Positions 51,966-61,078 of a stretch of DNA of 64,000 bases are shown here, in pieces. Under the pieces are notes generated by a model. It searched no databases, was not told the DNA's origin, and was given only the letters and a program-made list of their open reading frames with translations. The position numbers were made by a program, and so were the translations under genes. Location: assembly GCA_019115125.1 (NCBI GenBank), contig DXEG01000015.1, forward strand, positions 62,001-126,000, in the 5' to 3' direction. How positions within the stretch are numbered: position 1 is the first letter of the stretch; the number at the start of each line of letters is the position of its first letter. The stretch comes from Candidatus Blautia faecipullorum (lineage in GTDB: Bacteria > Bacillota > Clostridia > Lachnospirales > Lachnospiraceae).

Positions 51966-52037
51966 AGTCTGCCGTCCTTTATGTTGTGTGTCTGTTTCTC
52001 TGTAATTCCAAAGCTGCGGAAGTTCTCCTGACGAAAT

Positions 52038-52427
52038 CTAAATCCAGTTGTCCTCTACTTCCTGTTTCAAAGCACAGAACATGTCGTAAAATTGACTTTT
52101 GGCCTGTTCTGCAATCTTCATGGCAACCTTCTTATTGTAAGAGTGCGCCACATTATTTCTTTCCTGCAGCGCATGAAGCCATAAACTCTCATCTTTTATC
52201 ATTCCTGCTTTATAAGCCGTTTTCAGTACGATTTTGGGCGATCCCGTAGCCCCTTCCGCATATCCGTGAACTTCCAGAACTTCCTTCATCATTTTCCACG
52301 ACTGCTCAAAAGTGATTTCGTAAAGGCCGACAAGTCCGGTCAGAATCACCGTATCATAGGGTTCCTCATATGAATATATCTCTTTCATATTCAACAAAGC
52401 CTGACAAAAATTATTGAACTTTTTCAT
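52038..52427 (-). CDS. HI0074-type nucleotidyltransferase-substrate-binding protein
   Basis: A 129-residue four-helix protein of the HI0074/HEPN-like family ('FNNFCQALLNMKEI', 'LTGLVGLYEITFEQSWKMMKEVLEVHGY', 'GSPKIVLKTAYKAGMI', 'WLHALQERNNVAHSYNKKVA'). 'RNNVAHSY' provides the RX4-6H-like motif of HEPN RNases. It overlaps the nucleotidyltransferase gene by 17 bases. The pair corresponds to the HI0073/HI0074 two-component nucleotidyltransferase and may act as a toxin-antitoxin module. Confidence 0.88.
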   Translation of the reverse strand: MKKFNNFCQALLNMKEIYSYEEPYDTVILTGLVGLYEITFEQSWKMMKEVLEVHGYAEGATGSPKIVLKTAYKAGMIKDESLWLHALQERNNVAHSYNKKVAMKIAEQAKSQFYDMFCALKQEVEDNWI

Positions 52428-52707
52428 ATAAAACCTGTCCCTCTCTTTGAATTGCCGCACGCAGCTCGTCCTGCATATCCGCATCCAGATTTACAATATC
52501 GTATTCCAGCAAAGTTGTTGTTTCTTCCTCTACATCCAACGCGAATCTGTCAAAGTCTCCCCCCGTTACGGCCAGGTCGATATCGCTGGTCCTCCTGAAA
52601 TCACCTCTGGCCCGGGAGCCGAATAATATGACTTTTATCATACCATATTTCTCTGCCAGCTCCCGTATCTCCTGTATTACTCTGGGATTAATTCCATTGT
52701 CCCTCAC
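52411..52707 (-). CDS. Minimal nucleotidyltransferase (HI0073 type)
   Basis: A 98-residue Pol-beta-fold protein with the motif 'VILFGSRARGDFRRTSDIDLAV' (GSx10DxD) and the third acidic residue in 'YDIVNLD'. It is complete and paired with an intact HEPN-like partner downstream, unlike the decayed pair near 27 kb. The start at 52707 follows GAGGTAAAAAGTGA. Confidence 0.9.
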   Translation of the reverse strand: MRDNGINPRVIQEIRELAEKYGMIKVILFGSRARGDFRRTSDIDLAVTGGDFDRFALDVEEETTTLLEYDIVNLDADMQDELRAAIQREGQVLYEKVQ

Positions 52708-52740
52708 TTTTTACCTCACCCCGCATAAATTGTTTCGCAA

Positions 52741-52766
52741 AGATCTCCGGCGTGAGCCGGAGATCT
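52741..52766 (-). terminator. Hairpin after the ROK regulator gene
   Basis: AGATCTCCGGC-GTGA-GCCGGAGATCT, a perfect 11-bp stem, 10 bases after the regulator stop. The T-run on the minus strand is short (TTTGCG). Confidence 0.7.
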
Positions 52767-52775
52767 GAATTCTCA

Positions 52776-53987
52776 CTATTGCACATTTCTTAAATACATC
52801 CGGGATTCCCCATCGTTTTCGACCATATTTCTCATGCAATTTGACTGGGCGATAAAAGCGGCTCCCGTCATACTGTTGTTCCTGGTCTGAACCTTTATAA
52901 TGCGAAGATTGGAATACAAATTCGAATGTATTAATTTCTCCACCTTTTCCTTCGCGAGCTCCAGCAGCTCCGGATAGTCCAGTATCATAGCTCCCCCTAC
53001 CAGAATATAATTTGTGTTATACATATAAACCAGATTTCGGATCAAAATTGCCAAATCAGACGCCGTTTTGTCAATAAATGTTACCGCCCATTCCTGCTTT
53101 TCTCTGTATGCTTCAAATATCTGTTCTATCTTTGTAATCTTCAGTCCCGCCTCCTGACACACCTCAATGAGACTATTGTGTGTTAAGGTGGTCTGTACGC
53201 ACCCTCTCTGCCCGCAGTCGCATTTACGTCCTTCAGGATGAATGATCACATGGCCGACTTCTCCAAAGGCATTATCGCTTCCCCTGACAATTTCACCGTG
53301 AAACATTACAGCCGATCCTACGCCCATCCCTATTGTCAGATATGTAACATCCTCTTTGAGAAATTCTTTTTCCTGATGAACGACGCTGGTGATCGCCGCT
53401 TTTGTGTCATTCTCCATATATACCTTTTTTTTCAAGACATTCTGGGTCCGCGCTCCAAAATCAATATGGTTCCAGCCAAACTGAGGAGCGAAATAAATAT
53501 CTCCCTTTTTATAATCTACATTTCCAATACAGGATATTCCCACCGCGCTGATCTGCGTCTCCTTAATTGAATTTTTATTACATATATCAATATACATCCG
53601 GCGGATCAATTCAATGATCTCGTCCGGCTCATAATGTCTCTCCTGTAATTCCAGTATACAGGAATCGAGGATCCTGTCTGCAAAATCCATAATGCAGATT
53701 CCAAGATTATCTGAATCTATGGAAACGCCAACTGTGATAATACTCTCCGGCACGATCTTCAGCTTTATCCCTTTTCTTCCAACTTTGTCCGTAGTAATAA
53801 AATCTTCTTTTCGAACCAGCCCTTTCGCAATAAGGTTTTCCACAATTCTTGAAATACTGGTTGGGCTCATCCGCGTGATTTTTACAATATCCGCCTGGGA
53901 AATATCACTGTTTTTATTTGTCTTGATAATTTCCAGGATCATTTTTTCATTATTATTTTTTAAGTTCTGCTGGTTTTGAATCTTCAT
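52776..53987 (-). CDS. ROK family transcriptional repressor
   Basis: A 403-residue NagC/XylR-type regulator. N-terminal helix-turn-helix 'NSDISQADIVKITRMSPTSISRIVENLIAKGLV' is followed by a ROK kinase-like fold with 'GIDIGG'-type loops ('VGVSIDSDNLGICIMD'), 'IGMGVGSAVMFHGEIVRG', and the zinc site 'HPEGRKCDCGQRGCVQTTL'. The start follows GGTGGGG. It lies at the end of the catabolic locus and probably represses it in response to a sugar or sugar phosphate. Confidence 0.92.
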   Translation of the reverse strand: MKIQNQQNLKNNNEKMILEIIKTNKNSDISQADIVKITRMSPTSISRIVENLIAKGLVRKEDFITTDKVGRKGIKLKIVPESIITVGVSIDSDNLGICIMDFADRILDSCILELQERHYEPDEIIELIRRMYIDICNKNSIKETQISAVGISCIGNVDYKKGDIYFAPQFGWNHIDFGARTQNVLKKKVYMENDTKAAITSVVHQEKEFLKEDVTYLTIGMGVGSAVMFHGEIVRGSDNAFGEVGHVIIHPEGRKCDCGQRGCVQTTLTHNSLIEVCQEAGLKITKIEQIFEAYREKQEWAVTFIDKTASDLAILIRNLVYMYNTNYILVGGAMILDYPELLELAKEKVEKLIHSNLYSNLRIIKVQTRNNSMTGAAFIAQSNCMRNMVENDGESRMYLRNVQ

Positions 53988-54358
53988 AACATCCCCACCA
54001 ATACCTTTTCTTTTTAAACTGCAGCAGTTTCAATCCAATTACTCCATGTTTTGTCCCGCTTAAAAACACATCTTTAAACTCTTGCGGAATATCTGCTGCC
54101 GATACGTTTCCATAAAAATTTTCTCTGTAATTATAAGTCCGCAGATCATTCAAAAATTAATTCAGCGTCAGGGTACACAGATGCCGCTTAGTCTCTTAGA
54201 ACAATTTTAACATATATTTCCAATTCTTATCCACTATATTTTACCAATTGGCCTTTAAAGATCCCCTTCATTGATTATGATATTTTCCGGCCTTTTACCT
54301 TCTCCTTAATTACAGTTGCAAATAATTATTAAGCTATATAAAACCCCGCACAGTAAAA
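53988..54358. other. Intergenic region upstream of the ROK repressor
   Basis: About 370 AT-rich bases. It holds the repressor promoter region, a near-palindrome around AATAATTATT (54321-54330) that may be an operator, and a 66-codon minus-strand open frame (53953-54153) without a ribosome site. Nothing else recognisable was seen. Confidence 0.4.
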
Positions 54359-54390
54359 CATGCCAAAATACAGCCCTGTATTTTGACATG
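54359..54390 (-). terminator. Terminator of the M20 peptidase gene
   Basis: CATGTCAAAATACAG and CTGTATTTTGGCATG arms (one G-T pair) with a 2-base loop, then TTTTACT on the minus strand, 19 bases after the stop. Confidence 0.82.
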
Positions 54391-54408
54391 CTCCACCCGC
54401 TCAATGAT

Positions 54409-55755
54409 CTATTTTTCCAGATTACACCATTCCAGACAAGCCGCGGCCACTGTCTTGCAGCATGTCACTACATCCTCTGTCCTGCATCTTTCATTTGTAC
54501 TGTGCGCAAGAGCCGGATTTCCCGGGCCGTAATTTATCACAGGGATCCCGGGCACTCGCATCAGCCATCCGGTATCCGTATGAAAACCGGAGCCGATCAG
54601 CCCGCTTGTTTCACATGTTGACTTCGCGGCCTTTTCCATAACTTTTACAAAAGGATGCTCCTGAGGAACCTCAGAACAGTCCGCCTCACAAACCCACTCA
54701 ATTACCGGGGGATGTTCTCTGAGCCATGGATCTGCCTGACTTACACTATAAATAAAATCTTCAAACTCCCTTTTCACCTCCGGCCCAAGGCCGAATTCAT
54801 CTGTTTCCTGAGGCAGAATCTGAATATTAAATGACAATTCGCAGTATGCCGGATAACTGGATCTGTGGTGTCCTCCGTTTATCATCGCAACCTTTACCTG
54901 GCACGGCAGCTTCTCCAGCGGATGATTTTTGTCTGGTCTTTTCTCCCATTCTTCATTCAGACGGTCAATCTGATCCATAAGATACCTTGCTTTTTTAATC
55001 GCGTCTACCGGACCGCCAAGCGTCCAGTGAGGCTGCCACTCTTCCAAATGTCCCGTGCGTCCGTATACTCGTATATCTCCCCAGGTAATATTCCTGCAAA
55101 GCAGGCTGATGTCCAGATCGGTTGGTTCTCCCATAATTCCCGCGTCAATCTGAATGCCTTTTTTCTTCAGCCAGTCGGCAACTGCCAGCACCCCTGTTCC
55201 TCCTGATTCTTCACATACTACGCTTGAAAACCAGATATCTCCCTTTGGCCGGCATCCTGTCCTGATAATCGCTTCTATTGCCATAAGCTGACTGAGCAGT
55301 CCCCCCAGCTCATCTACACAGCCTCTTCCGTAAAGAATCCCATCCTCAATCTCAGCTTCAAAAGGATGATGTTTCCATTCATCAGTATCATCAGCCGCAA
55401 CCACGTCGCAATGTCCGATCAGCAAAACAGACCGCCCGTGTTCCGGGTCTGTCCCCGGAAGCTTTGCCACAATATTCGGTCTGCCTGTAAAATCAATTTT
55501 ATCTGTGTATCCCGTTATAAATCCCGGCATCCCCCTGTATTCCTCCAGCTTGTCCAGCTCTACATCAAAGGTATACAGTTCCAGACCCAGCTCCCTCACT
55601 TTATCCGCAATGATTTTTTCACACTCTGCTTCGTTGTACCCATGCGCTTTGGCATATAATGGATTTACCGGCCTGGAACGGATACAGGCCTGGAGCAATT
55701 TAATTAAACGTTCTTTATTCTTCTCAATATATTCTTCCGCCATATGAATTCCCAT
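54409..55755 (-). CDS. M20 family metallohydrolase (ArgE/DapE-like)
   Basis: A 448-residue zinc amidohydrolase. Metal and catalytic residues are complete: 'LIGHCDVV' (HxD), 'GRGCVDELGG', the Glu pair in 'VVCEESGGTG', 'MGEPTDLD' and the final His in 'PALAHSTNE'. The lid domain falls at about 195-320. The family removes acyl groups or cleaves dipeptides with free carboxylates. It follows the sugar-type permease by 80 bases, so its substrate is probably delivered by that importer. First ATG used because AGGAGG lies 6 bases upstream. Confidence 0.88.
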   Translation of the reverse strand: MGIHMAEEYIEKNKERLIKLLQACIRSRPVNPLYAKAHGYNEAECEKIIADKVRELGLELYTFDVELDKLEEYRGMPGFITGYTDKIDFTGRPNIVAKLPGTDPEHGRSVLLIGHCDVVAADDTDEWKHHPFEAEIEDGILYGRGCVDELGGLLSQLMAIEAIIRTGCRPKGDIWFSSVVCEESGGTGVLAVADWLKKKGIQIDAGIMGEPTDLDISLLCRNITWGDIRVYGRTGHLEEWQPHWTLGGPVDAIKKARYLMDQIDRLNEEWEKRPDKNHPLEKLPCQVKVAMINGGHHRSSYPAYCELSFNIQILPQETDEFGLGPEVKREFEDFIYSVSQADPWLREHPPVIEWVCEADCSEVPQEHPFVKVMEKAAKSTCETSGLIGSGFHTDTGWLMRVPGIPVINYGPGNPALAHSTNERCRTEDVVTCCKTVAAACLEWCNLEK

Positions 55756-55835
55756 ATATCATGCCTCCTATTGCTATTAATTAACGACTGATCCGACTTT
55801 ATGCACCGGTGTGCATCTGCCGCCTTCCTCTTTTA

Positions 55836-56783
55836 TCAATCGTCTTCTCTCACTGTACTTACCGCAACCGCTATGATGATGACGATTCCCCTGACTATTG
55901 TCTGCTGATACACGCTAAGTCCGTACATAACAAGGGCATTATCCAGCATTCCCATCATCAATGCGCCTACAATAGCGCCGTAAACAGACACCTTTCCTCC
56001 CATCATAGATGTTCCGCCCAGTACTGACGCCGCAATGACAGAAGTTCCGGAATCCTCTCCCAGGGTATAACGTCCGCCTCCAAAACGCCCCGCCCACAGA
56101 ATTCCCGCAAGAGCGCAGAGAACTCCCATCAGCGTCATAACCTGCATCTGGACGCGGGCAATATGGATACCTGAATATTTTGCCGACGTAAGATTTCCGC
56201 CTACAGCGATCACTTTACGCCCAAAAGGCATTTTGTACATCAGCAATACTCCAAGGAAAAATATGATAAGCATCCATATAAAGACCGAAGGGATCACACC
56301 GATATTTCCGCCGCCGAATATATTAATAAACGTCTTATTCGTAATAGGTACAGACTGGAGATTTGTAATCGTTCTTGCCAGTCCAGTAAAAACCGTTTGC
56401 GTGCCAAGTGTCGCAATAAAAGGAGGCATCTTAAGATAAGCAACCAGAAAACCGTTCAGCATACCTGCTAAAACGCCAAATATAAGTCCTGCCGCCACCC
56501 CTGCAGCAAGTCCATAATGCTGAAGAAAAAGACCGCATATCAAAGATGTACATGCCACCACCGGACCGGTGGAAAGATCGATCAGCGCGGCTCCAAGAAC
56601 AAAAGTCATTCCCACTGCCATGATCGCCACCAGACAGGTCTGCCGCAGGATATTCATTAAATTACTGACGGACGCAAAACCACTTCCCACATCCCGTAAG
56701 GTTATTGAAAAAATCAGAAAAAGAGCTACAAACGCAATATAAATAATTGATTTTTGAATATCAAATTTTTTCTTCACTTTCAT
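55836..56783 (-). CDS. Ribose-type ABC transporter permease (RbsC-like)
   Basis: A 315-residue BPD_transp_2 permease with about nine helices. The family core 'AVGMTFVLGAALIDLSTGPVVA' replaces the usual GGIDLSVGS. 'LGTQTVFTGLARTITN' and 'SVLGGTSMMGGKVSVYGAIVGALMMGMLDNALVMYG' are the other RbsC markers. It partners the two-domain ATPase 8 bases upstream and the periplasmic-type binding protein before that. Confidence 0.92.
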   Translation of the reverse strand: MKVKKKFDIQKSIIYIAFVALFLIFSITLRDVGSGFASVSNLMNILRQTCLVAIMAVGMTFVLGAALIDLSTGPVVACTSLICGLFLQHYGLAAGVAAGLIFGVLAGMLNGFLVAYLKMPPFIATLGTQTVFTGLARTITNLQSVPITNKTFINIFGGGNIGVIPSVFIWMLIIFFLGVLLMYKMPFGRKVIAVGGNLTSAKYSGIHIARVQMQVMTLMGVLCALAGILWAGRFGGGRYTLGEDSGTSVIAASVLGGTSMMGGKVSVYGAIVGALMMGMLDNALVMYGLSVYQQTIVRGIVIIIAVAVSTVREDD

Positions 56784-56791
56784 CCACCTCT

Positions 56792-58285
56792 TTATTGTAT
56801 TTCCGCTGCCAGCCGATCCTGTGTGATGGTCAGATAATCTTCATTTTGCAGCTCGCCTGTCAATTTTCTGTTTTTCAGAATCATGATACGGCTGCAGTTC
56901 TGATTTATTTCTTCTATTTCGGAAGATGCAAATAATACAGCCCCGCCGTCTTTTTTAAACTGGTCGATAATTTTCATGATCTCTGCTTTTGCGCCTACAT
57001 CCACTCCATATGTAGGATCATCCATCAAAAGGACTCTGGGGCCTGTCGCCAGTGCTTTGGCTATTACGACCTTTTGTTGATTGCCTCCGGATAAGCTTTT
57101 GACAAGGTCGTCCCTGCTGTTGGATTTAATATTCATCTTATTAATATAATCATCAACGATATCTGAGCCTTTTTTGTCATCAATCAGTAAATGCTTCGTG
57201 ATCTTCTTTAAAAACGGTATTTCTATATTAAATTTTATGGAATGTTCCACGCTGAGTCCCTGAAAACGACGGCTTTCAGGAATCAGGTATATTCCTGCCT
57301 TTACCGCATCCGCGGCGGATCTGATTTCTGTCTTTTTTCCATCTATATATATTTCTCCTGCCACCAGCTTATCCAATCCGAAAACTGCCCTGAAAATTTC
57401 AGTCCTTCCGCATCCCTTCAGCCCGGCAAGTCCTACTACTTCCCCGGAAAAGATACGAAAAGACAGAGGCGTCCGTATCAATTTTGTTACAATTCCCTTG
57501 GCCTCCAGAATCGGACAGTCTTTATGGATCTGTACGATGCTTCTGGAAAAGGCCAGATCCACCTGCTCTTTTCCGAGCATAGCTTCAATCATCATCTGCA
57601 TGGAAACATTTTCTGTTTTTTCATGGAGAGTCATCACCCCGTCTCTGATAACCGCTATACTATCACAATTATCCAGGATCTCCTGCAGGTGATGCGTAAT
57701 CAATATGATGGAAATTCCTTCTTTTTTCAGTTGGTTTACCATACGGTATAATTTCGCCGCCTGCTCGTCGTCTAACGAGGCTGTAGGCTCATCCATTAAA
57801 AGTATTTTTTTCTCTTTCAGCACAGCCTTGCAGATTTCTACCATCTGTTTATCAGCCGAACCCAAATTCTTTATCTTTTCATGGATGTGAATGTCAATAT
57901 CATATTTCTGCATGAAAGAAACCGCTTTTTGCTCTTCTTCCTTTTCATTGATCAGAGAATGATTTTTTATTTCGTTATTTAGGAAAATATTTTCAAGTAC
58001 CGTCATTTCAGGTATCAGGCTTAATTCCTGAAATATCATCCCCACACAGTCAAAGGCTTCTCCATGAGCGCTTTCTTTTATGTTCTGTCCTAATATCTCT
58101 ACTTCTCCTGAGCCAGCATGATATAAACCCTGTATGATCTTGAGCAGCGTACTTTTTCCGGCACCGTTTTTTCCCACCAGTCCGCATACCTCGCCCGTAT
58201 CCAAAGAAAAATTTATATTTTTTAATACCGGTATTCCATTAAAGCCAATACAGATATCTTTCATATTCAGTGCCTTTTGATCCAT
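56792..58285 (-). CDS. Ribose-type ABC transporter ATPase, two domains (RbsA-like)
   Basis: A 497-residue ATPase with two nucleotide-binding domains. The first has 'GLVGKNGAGKSTLLKI', and 'ILLMDEPTASLDDEQ'; the second has the degenerate Walker A 'GLKGCGRTEIFRAVFGL' that is normal in RbsA, signature 'LSGGNQQKVVIAKAL' and 'VLLMDDPTYGVDVG' (Asp in place of the usual Glu before P). AAGGAG precedes the start. Only RbsC-type permeases pair with such ATPases, so the substrate is probably a monosaccharide or glycoside. Confidence 0.93.
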   Translation of the reverse strand: MDQKALNMKDICIGFNGIPVLKNINFSLDTGEVCGLVGKNGAGKSTLLKIIQGLYHAGSGEVEILGQNIKESAHGEAFDCVGMIFQELSLIPEMTVLENIFLNNEIKNHSLINEKEEEQKAVSFMQKYDIDIHIHEKIKNLGSADKQMVEICKAVLKEKKILLMDEPTASLDDEQAAKLYRMVNQLKKEGISIILITHHLQEILDNCDSIAVIRDGVMTLHEKTENVSMQMMIEAMLGKEQVDLAFSRSIVQIHKDCPILEAKGIVTKLIRTPLSFRIFSGEVVGLAGLKGCGRTEIFRAVFGLDKLVAGEIYIDGKKTEIRSAADAVKAGIYLIPESRRFQGLSVEHSIKFNIEIPFLKKITKHLLIDDKKGSDIVDDYINKMNIKSNSRDDLVKSLSGGNQQKVVIAKALATGPRVLLMDDPTYGVDVGAKAEIMKIIDQFKKDGGAVLFASSEIEEINQNCSRIMILKNRKLTGELQNEDYLTITQDRLAAEIQ

Positions 58286-58371
58286 ATTCTTTTCTCCTTA
58301 CTGACAGTATACAAAGAATATTGGCCGGAGCGGCCGCAGCAGCAGACAGCCGCTCCTCTCCTGCCTGTTCT

Positions 58372-59460
58372 TTATTTTCCCGCTGCGTCCAGAGCTTCCG
58401 CCAGAGTATCCGGCACCTCCGTACCAAACGACCACTGCCACATGTCTCTCATATTATCTACGGTTACTTTCTGACCCGGGCCTGCCAGCTCTTCCGGAAC
58501 CTCCTGCCCGAGGAAATCTTTTGCAAGCCCTACTACTGCCGCCGCCGCGTAATAATATGCGGAATCGCAGACAATACCCGCAATATTCCCTTCATTTACC
58601 ATGTCCAGACAGCACACGGTATCCAGGTCTACCGTTACGATTTTAAAATCATTCATTCCCAGGCTTTTCACGATATCCAACACTTCAAGAGCGGGTGTTG
58701 AAAATGTCACAAACATCCCGTCCGCGTCGGGATATCTTGCCAACAAACCACTGGCAACAGATCCCGCGTCACTGGCAGATTCAATTCCCCCAACCTCAAG
58801 AATTTCGATATCCGGATATTTTTCTTCCATGGTATCCAGAAAAGCACCGTCGCGTATATTGGACACCTCGTTTACACTGGAAATTTTGATGGCAAGGATC
58901 TGTCCTTCTCCGCCTATCGCCTCCGCTAAATAATCTGCCGCCATAGCGCCCTCTTCCGCAAACTCATCCGTCACCATGGTTACATACTGATTCCCGGCTT
59001 CGTAGCCCTCAGGCTTTGACCCGGTAAACGCCAGCTTAATTCCTGCATCTACCACAGGATCAAACCTTGAGGAGGCTGTGTCGGCGTCCTGAGGCTGGCA
59101 GACAATTCCATCAACGCCCATGGAAATGAAATTCTCCATATTTGACTGCTGCGTTGCAGGATCAAGCTCGCAGGATGCCTCTCCCGCCACTTTTATGCCA
59201 AGAGCCTCACACGCGTCCTCAAACCCTCTCATCTGGCCATAACCAAATTCTGATTCTGTAGGAGTTTCAATCGCAAAGCTCAGATCCATGGCCTTTACTT
59301 CCTCAATTTCTTCCGCAGACAGCCCCCACTGCTCTCCGGCCCACTCAAAATAGTATCCGTCGCCTGCCTCTTCTCCCGCATATACATTTACAGACCCTGC
59401 TGCTGTCACCGCCATAATTGCCGCTAATCCTAATGCTGATATTCTTTTTCTGGTTTTCAT
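58372..59460 (-). CDS. Sugar-type solute-binding protein (RbsB-like)
   Basis: A 362-residue receptor of the Peripla_BP_4 fold. A signal peptide ends near 'VNVYAGEE' with no lipobox Cys. The mature part has 'FAIETPTESEFGYGQMRGFEDACEALGIKV', 'ISMGVDGIVCQPQDADTASSRFDPVVDAGIKLAF' and 'DGMFVTFSTPALEVLDIVKSLGMNDFKIVTVD', matching sugar receptors. ATG at 59460 with AAAGGAG is chosen over upstream codons. Two hairpins directly ahead of the ribosome site may stabilise this part of the operon mRNA. Confidence 0.9.
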   Translation of the reverse strand: MKTRKRISALGLAAIMAVTAAGSVNVYAGEEAGDGYYFEWAGEQWGLSAEEIEEVKAMDLSFAIETPTESEFGYGQMRGFEDACEALGIKVAGEASCELDPATQQSNMENFISMGVDGIVCQPQDADTASSRFDPVVDAGIKLAFTGSKPEGYEAGNQYVTMVTDEFAEEGAMAADYLAEAIGGEGQILAIKISSVNEVSNIRDGAFLDTMEEKYPDIEILEVGGIESASDAGSVASGLLARYPDADGMFVTFSTPALEVLDIVKSLGMNDFKIVTVDLDTVCCLDMVNEGNIAGIVCDSAYYYAAAAVVGLAKDFLGQEVPEELAGPGQKVTVDNMRDMWQWSFGTEVPDTLAEALDAAGK

Positions 59461-59475
59461 TCTTTCTCCTTTCAT

Positions 59476-59524
59476 GGCGCACTGGCTGCGCCAATAATGG
59501 TAGATTTGGAAGTTTACTTCCAAA
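59476..59524 (-). promoter_or_regulatory. Two tandem hairpins ahead of the binding-protein gene
   Basis: GGCGCA-CTGGC-TGCGCC (59476-59492) and TTTGGAAG-TTTA-CTTCCAAA (59505-59524), both perfect, lie between the M24 gene and the binding-protein ribosome site. They have no T-runs and could be mRNA-stabilising or processing elements. Confidence 0.6.
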
Positions 59525-59628
59525 CTTTATTCCTCCTGTAACTGCTGCCGCTGCCGCGGCGTTTTATCTGTTTTCACTTTTCTCCGTGGACCTCCTTTAT
59601 CCCCCTTTCCTGTCCATGAACCTTCTCC

Positions 59629-61062
59629 TTAATCTGCTATATAAAACGCTTTCTGTTTATCCAGAAGATACGGCCTGAAATAACCGCACAACATAGACAT
59701 CGGAAGCATTTCATCCTTTATGGGAATACCAAGTATATTTCTCATATATTCTCTTCTTTTTTCAAATCTCTTCCACAATTCCGGGTAATGCTCTTTTATC
59801 TGGTTTCTGAGGGACTCGTCCGCAAGCGCCGCGCCGTCTTCAGCATTAGCTCCGCCATAGCCTTTCACATGAATAATTATATCCATCTGAAGCATCATTC
59901 CGCTTTTCAGGACGACGGGTGAATCCGGATAAAACGGAGAGGACATCCATTCTTCTTCCGCCACATAGTGCCCGGGATTCAGACTCCATCCATAAGTTTC
60001 CACCGGAAGTATTTCTTCTGTCCGCCGGTAAATGTCCGCCGCCTTCACACCGATGCCTATACCGGAATACCAGGCTGTCAGAGCTCTGTAATATGGAACA
60101 GCCACTCTTTCCAGGTAATTCCTCTTCCCGGGGTGCAGCTGCTGTTCATCTGATACAGCATATCCGCATCTGTGAGTCAGTCCGCCCCGAAGTCCCATAG
60201 TAACCGTCACCGGCTCTCCTGTCTCTATTTTTTTATTCCGCGGTGCCGCAACCGCATTGGTGAATCGCTGTCCTGACGCGCAGATCGTCTGTACTGACGG
60301 AGGCTGACCGTGAGCTGCCAGAAGATCTGCAAGCTCCAGCTCCGTCTTTTCTGGTTCTATACTGTCCATAACTTTATAAACACAATAGGCGGCCTGAGAG
60401 GCTCCATATTCATAATGCGCGATTTCATTGGCGTTCATCTGGAGTCTGACTCCATACAATGGATGAATAAACAGATCTGTCGCGTTCAGAACCGCGCCGT
60501 CCCCACAAATTCCTTTAATGCTGTCCACAATAAATCCGGGAACATCAAACATTTTTTTATTTTCTTCAAAAAGCCCTGTAAATAGCTTCCACCCCACAAT
60601 GCCCACTGTCCGGCCTTTTTGTATCCCAGCCCTGCCAAGAAGCTCCGAGAATTTATAATCTGTTTTCATGGGCTGGTTTGGAAGCGAAAAATGAGGAACA
60701 TGAACTGCCTGCGCTTTTATCCTTGCATATTGGGTCATTTTCAGATTTTCATTTCCCAGCATAAGAACGGCGTCGCCGTTTTTATGAAAAACCAGAAGGC
60801 CTTCCTCAAAGCGGGGCTCAAAACCTGTCAGATAACCAAAATTAGCCCCGTGCTCCCGGTCTCCATAAACCGCAAGAACATCTATATCGCGTTTTCTCAT
60901 AGCCGCAAGTACCTTCTCTTTATGTTCCCGCATTGTGTACTCTGTTAAATCCACAGGCTCCAAACCTATTGTTACCGGAGGATGCGGCCTGACATCATAC
61001 CGCACTCTTCCGTGTACCTCCTGAGATAAAATGTCTACATCTGTCAAAACCGTTTTTTTCAT
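59629..61062 (-). CDS. M24 peptidase-fold protein (creatinase/prolidase-like), metal site degenerate
   Basis: A 477-residue protein with a creatinase-type N-terminal domain ('AMRKRDIDVLAVYGDREHGANFGYLTGFEPRFEEGLLVF', about 50-100) and a pita-bread C-terminal domain (about 220-440). The usual first metal Asp position reads 'VTVTMGLRGG', without Asp; the His strand is 'LNPGHYVAEEEW'; the 'GMxxTxEP' Glu is replaced in 'GMMLQMDIIIH'. It may therefore be a non-metal hydrolase like creatinase or have another role. It is 16 bases after the ROK kinase gene. Confidence 0.78.
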   Translation of the reverse strand: MKKTVLTDVDILSQEVHGRVRYDVRPHPPVTIGLEPVDLTEYTMREHKEKVLAAMRKRDIDVLAVYGDREHGANFGYLTGFEPRFEEGLLVFHKNGDAVLMLGNENLKMTQYARIKAQAVHVPHFSLPNQPMKTDYKFSELLGRAGIQKGRTVGIVGWKLFTGLFEENKKMFDVPGFIVDSIKGICGDGAVLNATDLFIHPLYGVRLQMNANEIAHYEYGASQAAYCVYKVMDSIEPEKTELELADLLAAHGQPPSVQTICASGQRFTNAVAAPRNKKIETGEPVTVTMGLRGGLTHRCGYAVSDEQQLHPGKRNYLERVAVPYYRALTAWYSGIGIGVKAADIYRRTEEILPVETYGWSLNPGHYVAEEEWMSSPFYPDSPVVLKSGMMLQMDIIIHVKGYGGANAEDGAALADESLRNQIKEHYPELWKRFEKRREYMRNILGIPIKDEMLPMSMLCGYFRPYLLDKQKAFYIAD

Positions 61063-61078
61063 CTCTTAGCCCTTTCAT

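Noticed and set aside
53953-54153. A 66-codon minus-strand frame overlapping the ROK repressor start
   Set aside because: It overlaps the repressor's first codons in another frame, lacks a ribosome site and resembles nothing known to me. It could be a gene remnant but is not supportable.
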